The translations under genes and the position numbers were made by a program. 64,000 nucleotides of DNA from Aerococcaceae bacterium zg-252 (GTDB taxonomy: Bacteria; Bacillota; Bacilli; Lactobacillales; Aerococcaceae): positions 434,001 through 498,000 of the forward strand of contig CP066204.1 of the NCBI GenBank assembly GCA_016237705.1, in the 5' to 3' direction. Positions 39,005 through 48,953 of this stretch are shown here, piece by piece. Positions within the stretch are counted from its first letter, which is position 1; every line of letters starts with the position of its first letter. The notes under the pieces were generated by a model. It was not told the origin of the DNA and made no database searches. It saw only the letters and a program-made list of their open reading frames with translations.

Positions 39005-39251
39005 CCATAAACAATGATGAAAACAGTGACGTGTGCTACTGCAGGGAGATTTAGCGAGACTGAAACTAAATCATATAAGTCGCATGAAACTTTCGCTTTC
39101 GGAGTTAATCTGTTAAGAAATTATTTTAATTTTGAAAAAGATTCCGCTAATCACGGTTAACGATAACGAGTGCAAATAGGAAATTTGTCTACCTATTTGA
39201 ACGAGGGTGGTAACACGGTCATGCGTCCCTTTTGATAGGGGCGTATTTTTT
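39005..39251 (+). ncRNA. T-box riboswitch for pheST
   Basis: The core GGGTGGTAACACGG lies at 39205-39218, followed by the terminator ATGCGTCCC/GGGGCGTAT and a T-run. A UUC (Phe) triplet in CGCTTTCGGAG, around 39097, is a candidate specifier. It responds to uncharged tRNA-Phe. Confidence 0.92.
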
Positions 39252-39298
39252 GTGGAAAATTTTTGCATGAACATCATATATTTTTAGGAGGAGTATTC

Positions 39299-40366
39299 AT
39301 GATAACTATGTTACAAGAAACTTTAGATAAGATAGATTTACTGGTTGCAGAGGCAATTCAAGATTTGCAACAGGTCAATTCGATTAAGCAATTGAATGAT
39401 TTGCGTATTAAATACAGTGGAAAAAAAGGTGCAATTAACGAAATTGCAAAAGTAATGAAAGATTTGAATAATGATGACCGTAAAACATTAGGTCAAAAGA
39501 TGAATGAATTTAAGCAAGAAATTGAAATGCGTTTAGGACACAGTCTGCAAGATATAGAGCATCGTGAATTAACACAACAGTTAGCAGAGGAAACATTAGA
39601 TGTGACCTTACCAGGTCGTCATCAACATTATGGTAGTCGTCATATTATTACGCAAACAATGGAAGAAATCGAAGATTTATTTATCGGTATGGGGTATCAA
39701 GTTATTGAGGGGCCTGAAGTGGAATTAGACCACTATAACTTTGAGATGATGAATTTACCAAAAGGGCATCCAGCACGTGATATGCAAGATACGTTTTATA
39801 TTACAGAAGAAGTGTTAATGCGTACACATACTTCACCAGTTCAAGCACGTACAATGGAACAGCATGATTTTGAAAAAAATGGGCCACTAAAAATGATTAG
39901 TCCTGGTAAAGTATTCCGTCGTGACAGCGATGATGCGACACACTCACATCAATTTCATCAAATTGAAGGCTTAGTAGTTGATAAAAATATAACATTAGCT
40001 GATTTAAAAGGTACACTATTACAATTTGCACAAACTTTATTCGGTAAAGAACGTGAAATTCGCTTACGTCCAAGTTTCTTCCCATTCACTGAACCGTCTG
40101 TAGAGGTAGACGTTTCATGCTTTAAATGTGGTGGTGAAGGCTGTTCTGTCTGCAAAAAAACAGGCTGGATTGAAATTTTAGGTGCTGGAATTGTGCATCC
40201 AAATGTATTAGAAATGGCTGGAATTGACTCAACACAATACTCTGGATTTGCATTTGGCTTAGGACCAGACCGTGTAGCGATGTTAAAATATAATGTTGAT
40301 GATATTCGTCATTTCTATCAAAATGATTTACGCTTCTTAGAGCAGTTCAAAGGAGGGCAAAACTAA
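39299..40366 (+). CDS. pheS: Phenylalanyl-tRNA synthetase alpha subunit
   Basis: A 355-residue catalytic subunit. It has an N-terminal coiled-coil (about 1-90), class II motif 2 around [26 protein letters not shown], and motif 3 [16 protein letters not shown]. An HFCxxCxxxC-like [17 protein letters not shown] segment may bind zinc. The ATG at 39299 follows AGGAGGAG; the longer frame from 39263 has no site. It overlaps pheT by one base. Confidence 0.97.
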   Translation: MITMLQETLDKIDLLVAEAIQDLQQVNSIKQLNDLRIKYSGKKGAINEIAKVMKDLNNDDRKTLGQKMNEFKQEIEMRLGHSLQDIEHRELTQQLAEETLDVTLPGRHQHYGSRHIITQTMEEIEDLFIGMGYQVIEGPEVELDHYNFEMMNLPKGHPARDMQDTFYITEEVLMRTHTSPVQARTMEQHDFEKNGPLKMISPGKVFRRDSDDATHSHQFHQIEGLVVDKNITLADLKGTLLQFAQTLFGKEREIRLRPSFFPFTEPSVEVDVSCFKCGGEGCSVCKKTGWIEILGAGIVHPNVLEMAGIDSTQYSGFAFGLGPDRVAMLKYNVDDIRHFYQNDLRFLEQFKGGQN

Positions 40367-42786
40367 TGTTTTTATCAAGAGAATGGTTATCAGAATTTGT
40401 TGATTTATCAAATGTATCAGCAGTAGCACTGGCTGATAAAATGTCACGCAGTGGGATTGAAATTGAGGGTGTCGAAAATTATGGTGAAAATCTGACAAAA
40501 TTAGTGGTCGGAGAAGTGATTGAATGTGTTGCTCACCCAAATAGTGACCATTTACATATTACGAAAGTAGATGTAGGTAACGGTACTTTACGTCAAATCG
40601 TGTGTGGTGCACCAAATGTTCATAAGGGTGCGAAAGTGATTACGGCTCTTGAAGGGGCAGTGTTACCGGGTGATTTTAAAATTAAAAAGAGCAAACTACG
40701 TGGTGAAGTATCGGAAGGTATGTTATGTGCATTACAAGAATTAGGCTTTAAAGCGAATGTGGTACCAAAAAAATATGCTGACGGTTTATTCTTATTACCA
40801 CAAGATGCACCAGTAGGAGAGAGTGCTGTTAGATATTTACAACTTGATGACCCAATTTTAGAGTTGTCGATTACACCAAACCGTGCTGATGCTTTATCAA
40901 TGCGTGGTGCTGCTTATGAAGTAGGTGCAGTCATTGACCAACCTGTCAGCTTGAATGATAGTGTGCAAGCAACATTATCAGCGAGTTCTTCATTATTAGA
41001 TGCTGTAACGGTAGAAGTGCCAGAATCTACACATTCACCACGCTACCAATTACGTGTGATTAAAAATGTAACAGTATCTGAAAGTCCAATTTGGTTACAA
41101 ATGCGTTTGATGAAAGCTGGAATTCGTCCTATTAATAATATTGTTGATGTGACTAATTACTGTTTAATGTTATTTGGACAACCGATGCATGCTTTTGATT
41201 TTGATACATTAGTAAGTAAAGCGATTCGTGTTGAGGCTGCCGTTGACGGTGAAGTCTTTGAAACTTTGGACGGTGTGGAACGTACTTTAGCGTCAAGTGA
41301 TTTAGTCATTAAATCAGGAGAAACATCAATTGCATTAGCTGGTGTCATGGGTGGTTTGGCTACGGAAGTGTCAGATAAGACACAAACAGTTCTATTGGAA
41401 ACAGCTGTTTTCGACCGTCAATCAGTTCGTAAAACATCGAATAAATTTAATTTACGTTCAGAATCAAGTCTGCGTTTTGAAAAAGGAATTAATTTGGCGA
41501 CAATTGATGAAGCTGGTGAGTATGCAGCTCATTTAATCGCACAACTTGGACAAGGTGAAGTTGAACAAGGGGTTAAAGAAGTCAATACATTAACGGTTGA
41601 TTCACCAACGATTACACTTGACTATGATGTGATTGAACGTCGTTTAGGAATCCGTATCACGCCAGCAGAGTTGAAAGCTATTTTTGACCGTTTAGGATTT
41701 AACAGTGAGATTGCTGAAGACCGTTTTTCAGTTACGATACCACCACGCCGTTGGGATATTACGATTGAAGCTGATGTCTTAGAAGAAATTGCACGTATTT
41801 ATGGTTATGATAATATTCCAACTAGCTTGCCTACTGTACCGAGTACACCAGGAAAATTAAGCGATAAACAACGTTTTGTACGCCATACTCGTCAAATAGC
41901 AGAAGGCTTAGGTTTAAATCAAACAATTAGTTATGTCTTAACTTCACCAGCAGCTGTTGACTGGATTCGCAGTGAAGAGCCAGTTGTTTCATTGGCATTA
42001 CCGATGAGTGAAGAGCGTTCCGTATTGCGTCAAAGCCTATTCCCAGCATTAGTGGAAATTGCTAAATATAACCATGCACGTCAAAATAGTCCATTAGCCT
42101 TTTATGAAATGGGCAAAGTATATTTTGGTCAAAATGAAAATCAACAACCTAAAGAAGCTGAACGTCTTGCCTTTTTAGTGTCAGGTGTAAATCAGACAAC
42201 TTCATGGTATCAATCAGCTCAAACTTATGATTTCTTCAGCATGAAAGGAATATTGGAAACATATTTTGAAGCGATTCGTGTATCGGATGCGATTCAATAT
42301 CAAGCGACACAACGCTTTGAAGTATTGCACCCAGGTCGTACGGCAGAAGTGTTATTGGACGGTGAGATTATCGGTTACTTTGGACAACTTCACCCAGCTT
42401 TTGCGAAAGCACAAGATTTACCGGAAGCGACTTATTACGCAGAGTTGGATTTTGATGCACTATTGGCTTATAATCGTCCTGCATTGGTACAGTCAGTGAT
42501 TCCGAAATATCCATCTACAACACGAGATTTAGCATTATTAGTACCTAAATCATTGGCACAACAAACATTGGTAAATATCATTCAAGAAAATGGTGGCGAA
42601 TATTTACGTTCAGTAGAATTGTTTGACCGTTTTGTTGATTTGAAAATTGGGGAAGATAATCAATCATTAGCTTATCGCTTAACATTCCAAAATCCAGAAA
42701 AGACATTGACTGAAGAAGATGTCGTGAATGCGATGAATCGTATTACAGCAGCTTTAACAAATGTTGAAGGATTGGAAATCAGATAG
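40366..42786 (+). CDS. pheT: Phenylalanyl-tRNA synthetase beta subunit
   Basis: An 806-residue subunit with an N-terminal tRNA-binding OB domain (VVGEVIECVAHPNSDHLHITKVDVG), the B3/B4 editing module and B5 region (PTITLDYDVIERRLGI), and a C-terminal anticodon-binding ferredoxin-like domain (YPSTTRDLALLVPKSLAQ). The full standard length is present. It overlaps pheS by one base, so translation is coupled and the (alpha-beta)2 enzyme is made in balance. Confidence 0.97.
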   Translation: MFLSREWLSEFVDLSNVSAVALADKMSRSGIEIEGVENYGENLTKLVVGEVIECVAHPNSDHLHITKVDVGNGTLRQIVCGAPNVHKGAKVITALEGAVLPGDFKIKKSKLRGEVSEGMLCALQELGFKANVVPKKYADGLFLLPQDAPVGESAVRYLQLDDPILELSITPNRADALSMRGAAYEVGAVIDQPVSLNDSVQATLSASSSLLDAVTVEVPESTHSPRYQLRVIKNVTVSESPIWLQMRLMKAGIRPINNIVDVTNYCLMLFGQPMHAFDFDTLVSKAIRVEAAVDGEVFETLDGVERTLASSDLVIKSGETSIALAGVMGGLATEVSDKTQTVLLETAVFDRQSVRKTSNKFNLRSESSLRFEKGINLATIDEAGEYAAHLIAQLGQGEVEQGVKEVNTLTVDSPTITLDYDVIERRLGIRITPAELKAIFDRLGFNSEIAEDRFSVTIPPRRWDITIEADVLEEIARIYGYDNIPTSLPTVPSTPGKLSDKQRFVRHTRQIAEGLGLNQTISYVLTSPAAVDWIRSEEPVVSLALPMSEERSVLRQSLFPALVEIAKYNHARQNSPLAFYEMGKVYFGQNENQQPKEAERLAFLVSGVNQTTSWYQSAQTYDFFSMKGILETYFEAIRVSDAIQYQATQRFEVLHPGRTAEVLLDGEIIGYFGQLHPAFAKAQDLPEATYYAELDFDALLAYNRPALVQSVIPKYPSTTRDLALLVPKSLAQQTLVNIIQENGGEYLRSVELFDRFVDLKIGEDNQSLAYRLTFQNPEKTLTEEDVVNAMNRITAALTNVEGLEIR

Positions 42787-42809
42787 ATTTAGAGCGAGTT
42801 TTAGTTAAA

Positions 42810-42848
42810 TAGAATCCAGTGCTATTAAGGCAGTGGGTTCTATTTTTT
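42810..42848 (+). terminator. Terminator after pheT
   Basis: TAGAATCC pairs with GGGTTCTA (one G-U) and GC with GC inside, followed by six T. Confidence 0.8.
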
Positions 42849-42926
42849 GTAGTTTGAGTATGTAGAGAGAGGAAAAATAGTTATTTTATGTAGTGAGGTA
42901 TAGAATAAGTATTAGAATCTTCTATA

Positions 42927-42964
42927 CTTCCACGCTTATTTAATTTATAATATAAGCGTGGAAG
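42927..42964. promoter_or_regulatory. 13-bp inverted repeat over the abiE promoter
   Basis: CTTCCACGCTTAT (42927-42939) and ATAAGCGTGGAAG (42952-42964) are exact inverted repeats. The -10 TATAAT (42946-42951) lies between them. AbiEi antitoxins are known to bind inverted repeats in their own promoter, so this is a very likely autoregulation site. Confidence 0.88.
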
Positions 42965-42975
42965 GTTGTGATAGT

Positions 42976-43569
42976 ATGAAAGAAGTGGATTTGATTTATC
43001 GAATTGCTGAAGAACAGGAGGGAATTATTCAGACATCGGATATTACGAAAAAAGAAATTTCAAAGTTTATGTTGAAAGAATTTGTTGAACGTTATGATTA
43101 TAAACGTGTTTCAAGAGGAATTTATATTTCTCCTGATGTATGGGAAGACCCATTATATTTATTGCAATTGCGTTGTCCGAAAGTTATTTTTTCGCATGAA
43201 ACAGCTTTGTATTTATTAGATATGACAGACCAAGAGCCATTTCAACAAAATGTAACAGTTAAATCAGGATATAATGCGAGCCATTTGAGGAAAGAAAATA
43301 TCAAAGTATTTTCAATTAAAAAGGAATTGTTTGAGTTAGGAATGTTAAAAGTAAAAACACCATTTGGTAACGAAGTAATAAGCTATAATCCGGAGAGAAC
43401 TATTTGCGACATGATTAGAAATCGTTCGACTATGGATAACCGAATTTTACAAGAGGCATTAAAGAAATATATAAAAAGGAAAGACAAGAATTTGCATCGC
43501 TTAATGGAGTATTCTGAAAAATTACGCGTAAAAAAATTTTTAAGCAATTATTTAGAGGTGTTTTTATAA
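42976..43569 (+). CDS. abiEi: AbiEi-type antitoxin (type IV toxin-antitoxin)
   Basis: A 197-residue protein. The N-terminal winged-helix region (about 1-60; IIQTSDITKKEISKFMLKEFVERYDYKRVSRGIYI) binds DNA, and the C-terminal part is the AbiEi antitoxin domain (SHETALYLLDMTDQEP, YNPERTICDMIRNRS). The ATG at 42976 follows GGAAGG; a GTG at 42958 overlaps the repeat and is less likely. It overlaps the toxin gene by one base. Known AbiEi proteins repress the operon and neutralise AbiEii, giving phage abortive infection or plasmid/chromosome stabilisation. Confidence 0.9.
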   Translation: MKEVDLIYRIAEEQEGIIQTSDITKKEISKFMLKEFVERYDYKRVSRGIYISPDVWEDPLYLLQLRCPKVIFSHETALYLLDMTDQEPFQQNVTVKSGYNASHLRKENIKVFSIKKELFELGMLKVKTPFGNEVISYNPERTICDMIRNRSTMDNRILQEALKKYIKRKDKNLHRLMEYSEKLRVKKFLSNYLEVFL

Positions 43570-44429
43570 TGATTAAGACATCAAAACAACTTAAAGATTT
43601 AATAAATAATTTATCCAGAATCATAGATGTTAATCCACAAATATTAATAAGAAAATATATGATGGAACGTTTTTTAGAAAGACTATCAAAATCAGAATAT
43701 CGGTCATATTTTATTCTAAAAGGTGGCATGCTCGTATCTAATTTATTAGGTGATGAAACAAGGTCAACCATGGATATTGATACTACAGTTAAGGGGATAG
43801 ATGTGTCTATGGATAAAATAGGCAAAATAATAAGCGAAATTTGCAGTATGGAGATTGAAGATAAAGTAGATTTTAGGTTAAAAGGTATTTCTGAGATATT
43901 AGATGAAGCGGATTACTCAGGTTTACGCTTTAGTATGGAAGCAAAAATAGATAAGGCAGTAATCCCCTTGAAATTAGACATATCAACAGGAGATATAATA
44001 ACTCCGAAAGAAATAAATTATGCTTATTCCTTAATGTTTGAAAATAGGACGATACCAATTTTTGCATATCCTATTGAAACGATATTAGCTGAAAAATTAG
44101 AAACAATTATTTCGAAAACAATTACGAATACAAGAATGAGAGATTTCTATGACATTCATGTATTAATAAAATACCAAGCAATCAATCGAGAACTATTCAA
44201 AGAAGCGTTATTTAATACAGCAAATCAAAGAGGAACACTAACCTTATTGAGTAATGCAGAAAATATAATTTTGTCATTAGAAGAAGATATGGGAATGAGA
44301 ATAAAGTGGGAGAGGTATAGCAAAAAGTATTCGTATGCTAAAGAGTATGTATGGGAAGATGTGATTGGTTCTGTAAGAAGATTATTTTTTGATGCAGAAT
44401 TAGATATTGAAAATATTGCGTTAGAGTAA
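43569..44429 (+). CDS. abiEii: AbiEii-type nucleotidyltransferase toxin
   Basis: A 286-residue toxin with a nucleotidyltransferase fold. The signature FILKGGMLVSNLLGDETRSTMDID (about residues 39-62) contains the KGG and xDxD residues that bind NTP and metal. Further conserved parts are KLDISTGD and AEKLETIISKTITNTRMRDFYDIHVL. Known AbiEii/MenT enzymes add nucleotides to tRNA acceptor ends. The start overlaps the antitoxin stop by one base. The AT-rich pair between housekeeping genes suggests horizontal transfer. Confidence 0.92.
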   Translation: MIKTSKQLKDLINNLSRIIDVNPQILIRKYMMERFLERLSKSEYRSYFILKGGMLVSNLLGDETRSTMDIDTTVKGIDVSMDKIGKIISEICSMEIEDKVDFRLKGISEILDEADYSGLRFSMEAKIDKAVIPLKLDISTGDIITPKEINYAYSLMFENRTIPIFAYPIETILAEKLETIISKTITNTRMRDFYDIHVLIKYQAINRELFKEALFNTANQRGTLTLLSNAENIILSLEEDMGMRIKWERYSKKYSYAKEYVWEDVIGSVRRLFFDAELDIENIALE

Positions 44430-44557
44430 TTGAATATCATAGTGGTAAAAAGTCTATTCTAAACATGAAAGTAATAGAAAAAAAGTGTAACGAGTAAAAT
44501 GGTTATCAGCACGCCTCTGAGATTATTTCTTGCATATGAAAAATTCTAAACACTTAA

Positions 44558-44585
44558 CTGAAAACGCTTTTAAAACATGATATAC
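44558..44585 (+). promoter_or_regulatory. Possible ilvA promoter with cre-like site
   Basis: TATACT (44580-44585) could be a -10, with CTGAAA (44558-44563) 16 bases before it as a weak -35. CTGAAAACGCTTTTA over the -35 matches a cre at 13 of 15 positions. Catabolite control is a guess. Confidence 0.45.
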
Positions 44586-44634
44586 TAATAATAAAAATAG
44601 GATTGCCTGAATAATCAAAAGGAGTTGTTTTTCC

Positions 44635-45882
44635 ATGTCTAATGATGTATTAGCAGCATTACCATTTCACCGTTTTTCCGACGCACGTCATCAATTAAAA
44701 GAAGTGCTAAATCCTACAAATTTAATTTATAGTGATTTTTTTTCAGAGTTAATTGATGCTGCGATTTATTTAAAGCCAGAAAATTTGCAGAGAACGGGTT
44801 CTTATAAAGTTAGAGGTGCTTACTATAAAATTTTTAACTTATCCAAAGAGCAAAAGAAACGAGGCTTAATTGCAGCGAGTGCAGGGAATCATGCACAAGG
44901 AGTTGCTTTTGCTGCACGTGCTTTAGGTGTAAAGGCAACGATTGTAATGCCAATCAATACACCACTTTTAAAAATCAATAAAACACGAAAATTAGGTGCA
45001 GAAGTTGTATTGAGTGGTGAAGTATTTGATGAAGCAGCTGCAAAAGCATTGGAATTAGCTGAGTTACATGATTATACATATATTCCGCCATTTGATGATT
45101 TAGATGTGATTGTAGGACAAGGAACGATTGCCTTTGAACTTCTTGATGAGCTACCAGAAGTTGATGTTATTTTAGTTCCGATTGGTGGTGGTGGTTTAGC
45201 TAGTGGAGTGGCTCGCCTAGCTAAATTATTAAAGCCGTCAGTAAAAGTAATCGGAGTAGAACCATCTGGAGCAGCCTCTATGAAATTATCGCTTGAAAAG
45301 GGGACAGTTCAAAGTCTGCCAAAAGTTCAAACGATTGCTGACGGTGTTGCAGTGAAAACACCGGGTAAGTTAACGTATGCGGTGGTTTCACAATGTATCG
45401 ATGAAATAATAACAGTAGATGATGTCAATCTTATAGATTCCTTTTTAAGTATGGTAGAGCAGCATAAATTAGTCTGTGAAAATGCAGGCTTGATTACGGT
45501 AGCCGCTTTATTTAAATTAAAGGAACAATTGAAAGGGAAAAATGTTATCAGTATTATTAGTGGGGGGAATATTGATGTACTGACAATTAATAGTTTAGTT
45601 CAGCGTGGCTTATATATGCGTGACCGAGTGTTTACTTTTAGTGCTGATATTAGTGATAAACCAGGGGAATTGGAACATATTACTGGCTTGATTGCGAGAG
45701 AAAAAGGAAATATTATTCGTTTAGAGCATGACCAATTTTCTATTTTGGAACGCTTTAGTGAAGTGAGTGTGACGATAACAATTGAAACCTATGGTTCTGA
45801 GCATAAAGCACAAATCATTCAAGTGCTGAAAGATGAAGGATACCGTATTTCATTAGTGGAGCGTCATTATAAGGAATCTTGA
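44635..45882 (+). CDS. ilvA: Threonine dehydratase (IlvA type)
   Basis: A 415-residue PLP enzyme deaminating threonine to 2-oxobutanoate, usually for isoleucine. It shows the PLP lysine in LQRTGSYKVRGAYYK, SAGNHAQGVAFAA, and phosphate-binding PIGGGGLASGVARL. One C-terminal ACT-like regulatory domain (about 340-415; FTFSADISDKPGELEHITGLI) follows. It is the short Bacillus-like form. No branched-chain genes are nearby. AAAAGGAG precedes the ATG. Confidence 0.94.
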   Translation: MSNDVLAALPFHRFSDARHQLKEVLNPTNLIYSDFFSELIDAAIYLKPENLQRTGSYKVRGAYYKIFNLSKEQKKRGLIAASAGNHAQGVAFAARALGVKATIVMPINTPLLKINKTRKLGAEVVLSGEVFDEAAAKALELAELHDYTYIPPFDDLDVIVGQGTIAFELLDELPEVDVILVPIGGGGLASGVARLAKLLKPSVKVIGVEPSGAASMKLSLEKGTVQSLPKVQTIADGVAVKTPGKLTYAVVSQCIDEIITVDDVNLIDSFLSMVEQHKLVCENAGLITVAALFKLKEQLKGKNVISIISGGNIDVLTINSLVQRGLYMRDRVFTFSADISDKPGELEHITGLIAREKGNIIRLEHDQFSILERFSEVSVTITIETYGSEHKAQIIQVLKDEGYRISLVERHYKES

Positions 45883-45890
45883 TACAATGC

Positions 45891-45930
45891 AAACAAGGAG
45901 AGTGGGTTGAATCTTGCTCTCCTTGTTTTG
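45891..45930. terminator. Bidirectional terminator between ilvA and the P-type ATPase
   Basis: AACAAGGAGAG pairs perfectly with CTCTCCTTGTT, with T-runs on both strands; the genes are convergent. Confidence 0.9.
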
Positions 45931-45938
45931 ATGTAAGT

Positions 45939-47810
45939 TTATAATTTATTGGACTTAAAATTAAGTAGTCGCAAACCATTTAAAATGACTAATATGGTAC
46001 TGCCCTCATGACCGACAACACCAAGTGGTAAATTAATCATTTGTAAAACATTAGCTAAAATTAATAAGACGATAACCGACAATGAAAAGATTAAGTTGAT
46101 ATTGACGATACGGTGCATTTTTTGAGTTAAGGTGAATAAAAAAGGTAAGGTATCTAAATTATCTTTTATCAAAATAATATCAGCCGTTTCAATCGCCACA
46201 TCTGTACCACTACCCATAGCGATACCGATATTGGCTAAAGCTAATGCAGGGGCGTCATTGATTCCGTCTCCTACCATTGCACTAGTTTTACCTTGTTCTT
46301 GCAAACTTTTTAAATAATTCAGTTTATCTGCTGGCAAACAGTTAGCTTTGATTGTTTCAATTCCCACTTGTTCTGCCACATAGCGAGCTGTCTTTTCTTG
46401 GTCGCCAGTTAACATAATGGCTGTGATACCTAATTGTTTCAATTCAGCAATCATTTCACGTGCTTGTGGTTTAATGACATCACTTAATGCAAAGTATCCA
46501 GCAAATTGTTGATTGCACGAAACAAAGATGAGTGTATGTCCTTTTGCTTGTAAGTCGGTAACCTTTTGTTGAATTGTCTCATTTATAGATGAATGCGACA
46601 TTACAAAATCGTATTTTCCAATTTTCCAAATATTCTGTTGCTGCGTCACTTGCAGTCCTTTTCCAGTAATATCTTCGACAAGGACATCGTCAAGAGCGTG
46701 TGTATGTAAATGTTTGAATAAGGCTAAAGCAATAGGGTGGGTTGAGTGTTGCTCTGCACTGACAACAATTTGAGCAAATTGTTCAGCATTAACCCATGGT
46801 TCAATATGAGATGACACTACGCTTGGCTGACCCATAGTTAATGTTCCAGTTTTATCAAAACAAATGCAATCAACTTGTTTCAGAACATCAAAGGTATCGC
46901 TCCCTTTCATCAAAATACCGTTTTTAGCTGCTCGACTTAATGCAGATAAATTGGCAGGACTGGCACTGGCTACGAGTGCACAGGGAGATGCAACGGTTAA
47001 TAATACCATACCGCGATAAAATGCATGCATCCAGCCCCAATTGAGCAGTGTAGCAGTGATGAGAATGAAAAGTGGTACGATGATTAGGACAACTTTTACA
47101 TAAGTATTTTCGATGTAGTTAACGGACTTATCTGTAGCTGATTGTGTGTCTTGTGCCGTTTTAACCATTTCGACTATTCGATTAAAATAGGAATCTGTAT
47201 AAGTTGCTTGGCTTTCCATATAAAAAGGTTCACCACTATTAAGTGTTCCACTTATCAATTTATCATTCATCATCTTGTTGATAGGGAATGATTCACCAGT
47301 AATTGATGCCTCATTAATGAATGCTTGCTCAGACAGTAAGATACCGTCGAGTGGGATAATATCGCCTTTTCGTACATGGATACGGCTACCAACTGCTACG
47401 TTTTCAATCGGAGTTTCGATTATTTTACCATTTTTGTCTACTCGTACAACTTGTGGTGCTAATGATAACAGTGCCTCAATCGTTTGACGGCTTTTTCGCA
47501 TGGTTAAATGTTCGAGCGTGCCAGATAGCGAGAAGATAAAAATTAATAGTGCTCCCTCTAACCAGTATCCAATCAATCCGGCTCCAATAGCAGCGAGAAT
47601 CATTAAAATATCTACTGATAGATGACGTTCTACTAATAGTTCGTAAATTCCGTCATAAGCTGCTTGCCAGCCACCGATTATAAATCCGATGATAAAACAG
47701 ATAGCAGCAAGTTGAGTGTTGCTTTGCTGAAATATCAATCCAATACCAATAAATATTGCACAAAAAAGTGTACAGAGTAATTGAATATTTTGTTTTATCC
47801 ATGTTTTCAT
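45939..47810 (-). CDS. P1B-type metal-exporting ATPase (ZosA/PfeT-like)
   Basis: A 623-residue heavy-metal ATPase without an N-terminal metal-binding domain. About six to eight membrane segments are seen. The metal site is SPCAL (about 275-279) rather than CPC, as in B. subtilis ZosA/PfeT. Also present are TGES, the phosphorylated Asp in DKTGT (319-323), STHPIA and GDGINDAPAL. PfeT exports Fe(II) and is PerR-controlled; the two PerR-type boxes upstream support the same here. The second of two ATGs is chosen because GAGAGGTGAT lies 5 bases before it; the first (47816) touches that site. Confidence 0.88.
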   Translation of the reverse strand: MKTWIKQNIQLLCTLFCAIFIGIGLIFQQSNTQLAAICFIIGFIIGGWQAAYDGIYELLVERHLSVDILMILAAIGAGLIGYWLEGALLIFIFSLSGTLEHLTMRKSRQTIEALLSLAPQVVRVDKNGKIIETPIENVAVGSRIHVRKGDIIPLDGILLSEQAFINEASITGESFPINKMMNDKLISGTLNSGEPFYMESQATYTDSYFNRIVEMVKTAQDTQSATDKSVNYIENTYVKVVLIIVPLFILITATLLNWGWMHAFYRGMVLLTVASPCALVASASPANLSALSRAAKNGILMKGSDTFDVLKQVDCICFDKTGTLTMGQPSVVSSHIEPWVNAEQFAQIVVSAEQHSTHPIALALFKHLHTHALDDVLVEDITGKGLQVTQQQNIWKIGKYDFVMSHSSINETIQQKVTDLQAKGHTLIFVSCNQQFAGYFALSDVIKPQAREMIAELKQLGITAIMLTGDQEKTARYVAEQVGIETIKANCLPADKLNYLKSLQEQGKTSAMVGDGINDAPALALANIGIAMGSGTDVAIETADIILIKDNLDTLPFLFTLTQKMHRIVNINLIFSLSVIVLLILANVLQMINLPLGVVGHEGSTILVILNGLRLLNFKSNKL

Positions 47811-47834
47811 TGTCATATCACCTCTCTTTATTAA

Positions 47835-47879
47835 TTATAACAATTATAAATAAAAAATCAATAATTATAAAGATTATAA
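47835..47879. promoter_or_regulatory. Two PerR-type boxes upstream of the metal ATPase gene
   Basis: TTATAACAATTATAA (47835-47849) and TTATAAAGATTATAA (47865-47879) each match the PerR consensus (TTATAATnATTATAA) at 14 of 15 positions. They lie 25 and 55 bases before the start codon. Peroxide or iron control through PerR (gene not in window) is inferred. Confidence 0.82.
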
Positions 47880-47916
47880 ATAAAAGAGTGCCTCACGCTG
47901 ATTCGTGAAACACTCT
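47880..47916 (-). terminator. Terminator of uppP (minus strand)
   Basis: AGAGTG pairs with CACTCT and CACG with CGTG inside; on the minus strand a T-rich stretch follows. Confidence 0.78.
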
Positions 47917-47927
47917 GAATAGAAAAA

Positions 47928-48773
47928 TTAATGTAATCCTGTAAATAAGAAATACAATATAATAATAGAACCGAGAATAATACGATAGTAACCAAATACT
48001 TTAAAGTCATGACGTTTAATGTAATTCAATAAGAATTTAATGGCGATTAATGACACAATAAAGGCAACTAACATACCGATTCCTAAATAAATCAATTCTG
48101 ATTGAGAAAAGACAAGACCGAATTTGATGAGTTTTTTCAAGCTCGCACCGAACATAATCGGAATACTCATATAAAATGAAAATTCAGTTGCGATAAAACG
48201 AGAAGAGCCAAGTAATAAAGCACCGATAATCGTAGCACCTGAACGAGATGTTCCGGGAATAATGGCTAATGCTTGAAAACAACCAATCATAAAGGCATCT
48301 CGGAATGTTAATTTATGAAATGAGTTGATTTCGTGTGCATGTTTAGATGGTTGACGTGATTCGACCCATAAAAAAGCAAAACCATATAAGATTAACATTG
48401 CTGCTACTACGAGTGGGGTGTTCAAGTATTTATCCATATAGTCATCTAAGATGAAACCAAATAATACGGCAGGAATACTTGCGACTACCACTTTAAACCA
48501 GATAATCCAAGTGTCCGTACGTTCTTGTGGTGATTTTCTTAGAGATAGTGGATTTAATTTGTTAAAGTAAAGGACAACTACGGCAAAGATAGAACCGAGT
48601 TGTACCAACACCATAAATAATTCTTTAAAGGCAGGGCTAGAAGTTAGTGGGAAAAATTCTTCCACTAAAATCATGTGTCCGGTACTACTAATGGGTAGCC
48701 ATTCGGTAATTCCTTGTACGATACTTAAGATAAGAATACGAATAAGTTCTAATAAATCAATCGATTCAAGCAT
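47928..48773 (-). CDS. uppP: Undecaprenyl-diphosphatase (BacA type)
   Basis: A 281-residue membrane enzyme that converts undecaprenyl pyrophosphate to the monophosphate carrier for cell wall synthesis and gives bacitracin resistance. It shows the two signature motifs ITEWLPISSTGHMILVEEF (near residue 22-40) and PGTSRSGATIIGALLLG (about 170-186), with about eight membrane segments. GAGAGG lies upstream of the ATG. Confidence 0.96.
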   Translation of the reverse strand: MLESIDLLELIRILILSIVQGITEWLPISSTGHMILVEEFFPLTSSPAFKELFMVLVQLGSIFAVVVLYFNKLNPLSLRKSPQERTDTWIIWFKVVVASIPAVLFGFILDDYMDKYLNTPLVVAAMLILYGFAFLWVESRQPSKHAHEINSFHKLTFRDAFMIGCFQALAIIPGTSRSGATIIGALLLGSSRFIATEFSFYMSIPIMFGASLKKLIKFGLVFSQSELIYLGIGMLVAFIVSLIAIKFLLNYIKRHDFKVFGYYRIILGSIIILYFLFTGLH

Positions 48774-48924
48774 GAATAGATAGACCTCTCTTTCTTTTAA
48801 TATGGAGTGATACAGTAGCGATAGTTAACTACTGTTAATTCTAACTTTTATCAAGCGGTTTGTGTTGCTAAGTCTCCATTTGGTTTCCATTATACACTTT
48901 TCAAATTGATTTAGCGATATTTTT

Positions 48925-48953
48925 TTACTTATGCGACAAGGTTGTGGTATAAT
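48925..48953 (+). promoter_or_regulatory. Promoter of the EIIA-Glc gene
   Basis: TTACTT (48925-48930) and an extended -10 TGGTATAAT (48945-48953) are spaced by 17 bases, about 95 bases before the start codon. Confidence 0.7.
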
